A stretch of 64,000 nt of DNA, from assembly GCA_023023105.1 (NCBI GenBank), contig CP083824.1:1302001-1366000 (forward strand), in the 5' to 3' direction. The DNA comes from Enterobacter ludwigii. Its GTDB lineage: Bacteria > Pseudomonadota > Gammaproteobacteria > Enterobacterales > Enterobacteriaceae. This document shows positions 61,352 to 64,000 of this stretch, piece after piece. Under the pieces are notes generated by a model. It was given only the letters and a program-made list of their open reading frames with translations, searched no databases and had not been told where the DNA came from. Within the stretch, counting starts at the first letter, position 1; each line of letters begins with the position of its first letter. The position numbers were made by a program, and so were the translations under genes.

Positions 61352-63529
61352 ATGGCTTTAACCGCTGCGCTCAAGGCGCAAATTGGCGCATGGTATAAGG
61401 CGCTACAGCAGCAGATACCCGACTTTATCCCCCGAGCGCCGCAGCGGCAGATGATTGCTGACGTGGCAAAAACGCTCGCCGGGGACGACGGGCGACATCT
61501 GGCGATTGAAGCCCCAACCGGCGTCGGGAAAACCTTGTCGTATCTCATTCCCGGCATCGCGATTGCGCGGGAAGAGGACAAAACGCTGGTGGTCAGCACC
61601 GCCAACGTGGCGCTGCAGGATCAGATCTTCAGCAAAGATTTACCGCTGCTGCGCAAAATCATCCCCGATCTGCGTTTTACGGCCGCTTTCGGACGCGGGC
61701 GCTACGTCTGCCCGCGTAACCTGGCGGCACTTGCCAGCAGCGAGCCTAATCAGCAAGATTTGCTGGCGTTTCTCGATGACGAACTGACGCCGAACAACAA
61801 GGCCGAGCAGGAGCAGTGTGCAAAGCTAAAAGCCGATCTCGATGGCTACAAATGGGATGGTCTGCGCGATCACACCAGCCAGGCAATTAGCGATGACTTA
61901 TGGCGCAGGCTCAGCACCGATAAAGCGAGTTGTCTGAACCGCAACTGCCACTACTATCGGGAGTGCCCGTTCTTTGTCGCCCGACGTGAGATTCAGGAAG
62001 CGGAAGTGGTGGTCGCCAACCATGCGCTGGTGATGGCGGCGCTCGAGAGCGAAGCGGTGCTGCCGGAGCCCAAAAACCTGCTTCTGGTGCTTGATGAAGG
62101 TCACCATCTGCCGGACGTGGCGCGGGACGCGCTGGAAATGAGTGCCGAAATTACCGCACCGTGGTTCCGCCTGCAGCTGGATCTCTTTTGCAAGCTGGTG
62201 GCGACCTGCATGGAGCAGTTCCGCCCGAAAACCACGCCACCGCTGGCGGTGCCTGAGCGTCTTAGCGAACACTGCGAAGAGGTGTATAGCCTTATTGCCT
62301 CACTCAATAACATCCTCAATCTCTGGCTTCCGGCAACGCAGGAGGCTGAACACCGCTTTGCGATGGGCGAACTCCCGGATGAAGTGATGGAGATTTGTCA
62401 GCAACTGGCGAAGCATCTTGAAAAGCTACGCGGGCTGGCGGAGATGTTTTTAAACGATCTCAGTGAGAAAACCGGTTCACACGATGTGGTGCGATTGCAC
62501 CGCATATTGCTCCAGATGAACCGTGCACTCGGTATGTTTGAAGCGCAAAGCAAGCTGTGGCGGCTGGCCTCGATGGCACAGGCTTCGGGCGCACCGGTCA
62601 CCAAATGGGCCACCCGTGAAGTGCGTGACGGACAAGTGCACCTCTTTTTCCACTGCGTAGGTATTCGCGTGGCCGATCAGCTGGAAAAACTTATCTGGCG
62701 AAGCGTGCCGCATGTGGTGGTCACATCGGCCACACTGCGTTCCCTGAACAGTTTTTCGCGTTTGCAGGAGATGAGCGGCCTGAAAGAGAAAGCGGGCGAT
62801 CGCTTTGTGGCGCTGGACTCACCGTTTAACCACTGTGAGCAGGGCAAGTTGGTGATCCCGCGCATGAAGTATGAGCCGCTTATCGACAACGAAGAGCAGC
62901 ATATTGCCGAGATGGCAGCCTACTTCCGCGAGCAGGTTGAAAGCAAAAAGTACCCCGGGATGCTGGTGTTATTTGCCAGTGGGCGGGCGATGCTGCGTTT
63001 CCTGGAGCACGTTACCGATCTGCGTTTACTGTTACTGGTGCAGGGCGATCAGCCGCGCTATCGGCTGGTGGAGACGCACCGTAAACGCATTGATAACGGT
63101 GAGCGCAGCGTGCTGGTAGGTTTGCAGTCGTTTGCTGAAGGTCTGGATTTGAAAGGGGACTACCTGACGCAGGTGCATATCCATAAAATCGCCTTCCCGC
63201 CGATCGACAGCCCGGTAGTGATCACCGAAGGGGAATGGCTGAAAAGCCTTAACCGCTATCCGTTTGAGGTGCAGAGCTTACCCGCGGCATCGTTTAACCT
63301 GATCCAGCAGGTGGGGCGTCTGATCCGTAGCCATGGTTGTTGGGGTGAGGTGGTGATTTACGACAAACGCTTGCTCACCAAAAATTACGGTCAGCGGCTG
63401 TTGAATGCTTTGCCCGTTTTCCCCATCGAACAACCGGAAGTGCCTGAGGTAATAAAACGCCCGGCCAAATTGCCTGTCGGGCGCAAGAAAAGCCTCCGTG
63501 CTAAGGGGCGCGGTCCTACTGGTAAGTGA
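61352..63529 (+). CDS. dinG: ATP-dependent DNA helicase DinG
   Basis: 725 aa, about nine longer than E. coli. XPD-like superfamily 2 Fe-S helicase, 5'-3', active on R-loops, D-loops and forked DNA. Walker A APTGVGKT (54-61), Fe-S cysteines Cys120, Cys194, Cys199 and Cys205, DEGH (248-251) and motif VI QVGRLIRS are present. SOS-regulated. Its last 14 bases overlap the opposing fimbrial gene. Confidence 0.96.
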   Translation: MALTAALKAQIGAWYKALQQQIPDFIPRAPQRQMIADVAKTLAGDDGRHLAIEAPTGVGKTLSYLIPGIAIAREEDKTLVVSTANVALQDQIFSKDLPLLRKIIPDLRFTAAFGRGRYVCPRNLAALASSEPNQQDLLAFLDDELTPNNKAEQEQCAKLKADLDGYKWDGLRDHTSQAISDDLWRRLSTDKASCLNRNCHYYRECPFFVARREIQEAEVVVANHALVMAALESEAVLPEPKNLLLVLDEGHHLPDVARDALEMSAEITAPWFRLQLDLFCKLVATCMEQFRPKTTPPLAVPERLSEHCEEVYSLIASLNNILNLWLPATQEAEHRFAMGELPDEVMEICQQLAKHLEKLRGLAEMFLNDLSEKTGSHDVVRLHRILLQMNRALGMFEAQSKLWRLASMAQASGAPVTKWATREVRDGQVHLFFHCVGIRVADQLEKLIWRSVPHVVVTSATLRSLNSFSRLQEMSGLKEKAGDRFVALDSPFNHCEQGKLVIPRMKYEPLIDNEEQHIAEMAAYFREQVESKKYPGMLVLFASGRAMLRFLEHVTDLRLLLLVQGDQPRYRLVETHRKRIDNGERSVLVGLQSFAEGLDLKGDYLTQVHIHKIAFPPIDSPVVITEGEWLKSLNRYPFEVQSLPAASFNLIQQVGRLIRSHGCWGEVVIYDKRLLTKNYGQRLLNALPVFPIEQPEVPEVIKRPAKLPVGRKKSLRAKGRGPTGK

Positions 63530-64000
63530 AGGTCACCTGCACGACGCTGTTGAACGTGCCGGCGGTGACGGGCATTGAGGTGGCGTAGTAACGCGCAGCT
63601 AAGGGGAAGTCTGCCGTATGATCGCTTTGATTGATCAGTACGCTAAAGCTGGCCTGAGGAGCGATAAGGATGTGATCCTGACGATCGGCAAGTTCGAGAG
63701 CCAGGCCGCCAGCCGTGCCGTTATTCGCAAATTTTGTCGGATGTGCGCCATCCGCCTGTCCGTGAAACGTGGCGGTGGCAAGGGTTGTGGTGGCAGGGCA
63801 TTTTGAGAGTGTCAGATCTACGTTTTTCCATACCCCCGTGTCGCCGATGTCTTTAAAATCACCTGACGATGCCTGACCGAGATCGACAGTCAAATTCTGG
63901 CTGGCGCTGTCGACGGAACAGGTATTGGCAAAAATATTGCCCTGCATGAGCACCTGTATTTCCTCTGCAAAGGCGTGAGGTGTCAAAGCAAGCAGCAAAA
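63516..64000 (-). CDS. Fimbrial (type 1 pilus-like) subunit, 5'-truncated by window edge
   Basis: At least 160 codons; the start lies to the right of the window because the visible N-terminus is the tail of a signal peptide (LALTPHAFAEE). The mature part has the chaperone-usher subunit marks: one early and one later cysteine (NTCSVD, SKCPAT) for the disulfide, and a C-terminal VVQVTFTYQ beta-zipper ending in the penultimate tyrosine. It is most like a FimA/FimF-type minor or major subunit. Probably the last gene of a fimbrial operon extending rightward, inserted between dinG and the next core gene. Confidence 0.8.
   Translation of the reverse strand, partial: LLLALTPHAFAEEIQVLMQGNIFANTCSVDSASQNLTVDLGQASSGDFKDIGDTGVWKNVDLTLSKCPATTTLATATFHGQADGAHPTKFANNGTAGGLALELADRQDHILIAPQASFSVLINQSDHTADFPLAARYYATSMPVTAGTFNSVVQVTFTYQ

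Overview
The window is chromosomal DNA from a gammaproteobacterium of the family Enterobacteriaceae. Proteins are close to their Escherichia coli K-12 counterparts and most gene order matches the E. coli mngB-cydAB-tol-pal-nadA-pnuC-aroG-gpmA-gal-mod-pgl-bio-uvrB-moa-ybh-rhlE-dinG segment. A complete hut (histidine utilisation) cluster, absent from K-12, the lack of several K-12 genes (ybgS, ybhD/H/I/J, ybhM), an extra ABC ATPase gene between bioD and uvrB, and a fimbrial gene after dinG point to an Enterobacter/Lelliottia/Leclercia-type organism rather than Escherichia. The exact genus is an inference. No insertion sequence, CRISPR array or prophage was seen.

Layout. 1-1.7 kb: 3' part of mngB (mannosylglycerate hydrolase). 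1.7-5.5 kb: long anaerobic control region, then cydA-cydB-cydX-ybgE (cytochrome bd oxidase). 5.6-11.3 kb: ybgC-tolQRAB-pal-cpoB (Tol-Pal envelope system). 11.4-11.9 kb: five tRNA genes (Lys-Val-Lys-Lys-Lys). 12-13.9 kb: nadA-pnuC (NAD synthesis and precursor uptake) behind a NadR box. 13.9-16.9 kb: zitB, aroG and gpmA. 17-21.3 kb: galETKM with both gal operators and the CRP site conserved. 21.5-26.8 kb: modF-modE, acrZ and modABC. 26.8-30.2 kb: ybhA, pgl, ybhC, and just upstream of ybhC the intact 15-bp core of the lambda attachment site attB. 30.3-36.6 kb: hutIGC and hutUH, with HutC operators and, before hutU, NAC- and CRP-like sites. 36.7-42.2 kb: ybhB and the divergent biotin operons bioA / bioBFCD around a BirA operator. 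42.2-45.7 kb: a divergent UrtE-like ABC ATPase, then uvrB with a LexA box and paired DnaA boxes. 45.7-49.7 kb: ybhK, a Moco riboswitch and moaABCDE. 49.8-53.5 kb: ybhL, then ybhP-clsB-ybhN. 53.6-59.7 kb: ybhQ and the cecR-ybhGFSR efflux operon. 59.7-63.5 kb: rhlE and dinG (LexA box). 63.5-64 kb: 3' part of a fimbrial subunit gene entering from the right.

How it fits together. Most of the window is core metabolism and envelope maintenance arranged in compact operons with overlapping start and stop codons. Molybdate uptake (modABC) supplies the molybdenum cofactor made by moaABCDE, whose leader senses the finished cofactor. Biotin, NAD and aromatic amino acid genes each keep a recognisable operator (BirA, NadR, TyrR). 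The accessory content is the hut cluster, which lies between ybhC and ybhB, the interval that holds lambda attB in K-12, plus the UrtE-like gene and the fimbrial gene. I found no convincing wholly new multi-gene system. The best leads are the attB site beside the hut cluster, the UrtE-like ATPase with degenerate ABC motifs and a structured leader, and the conserved hutU control region.
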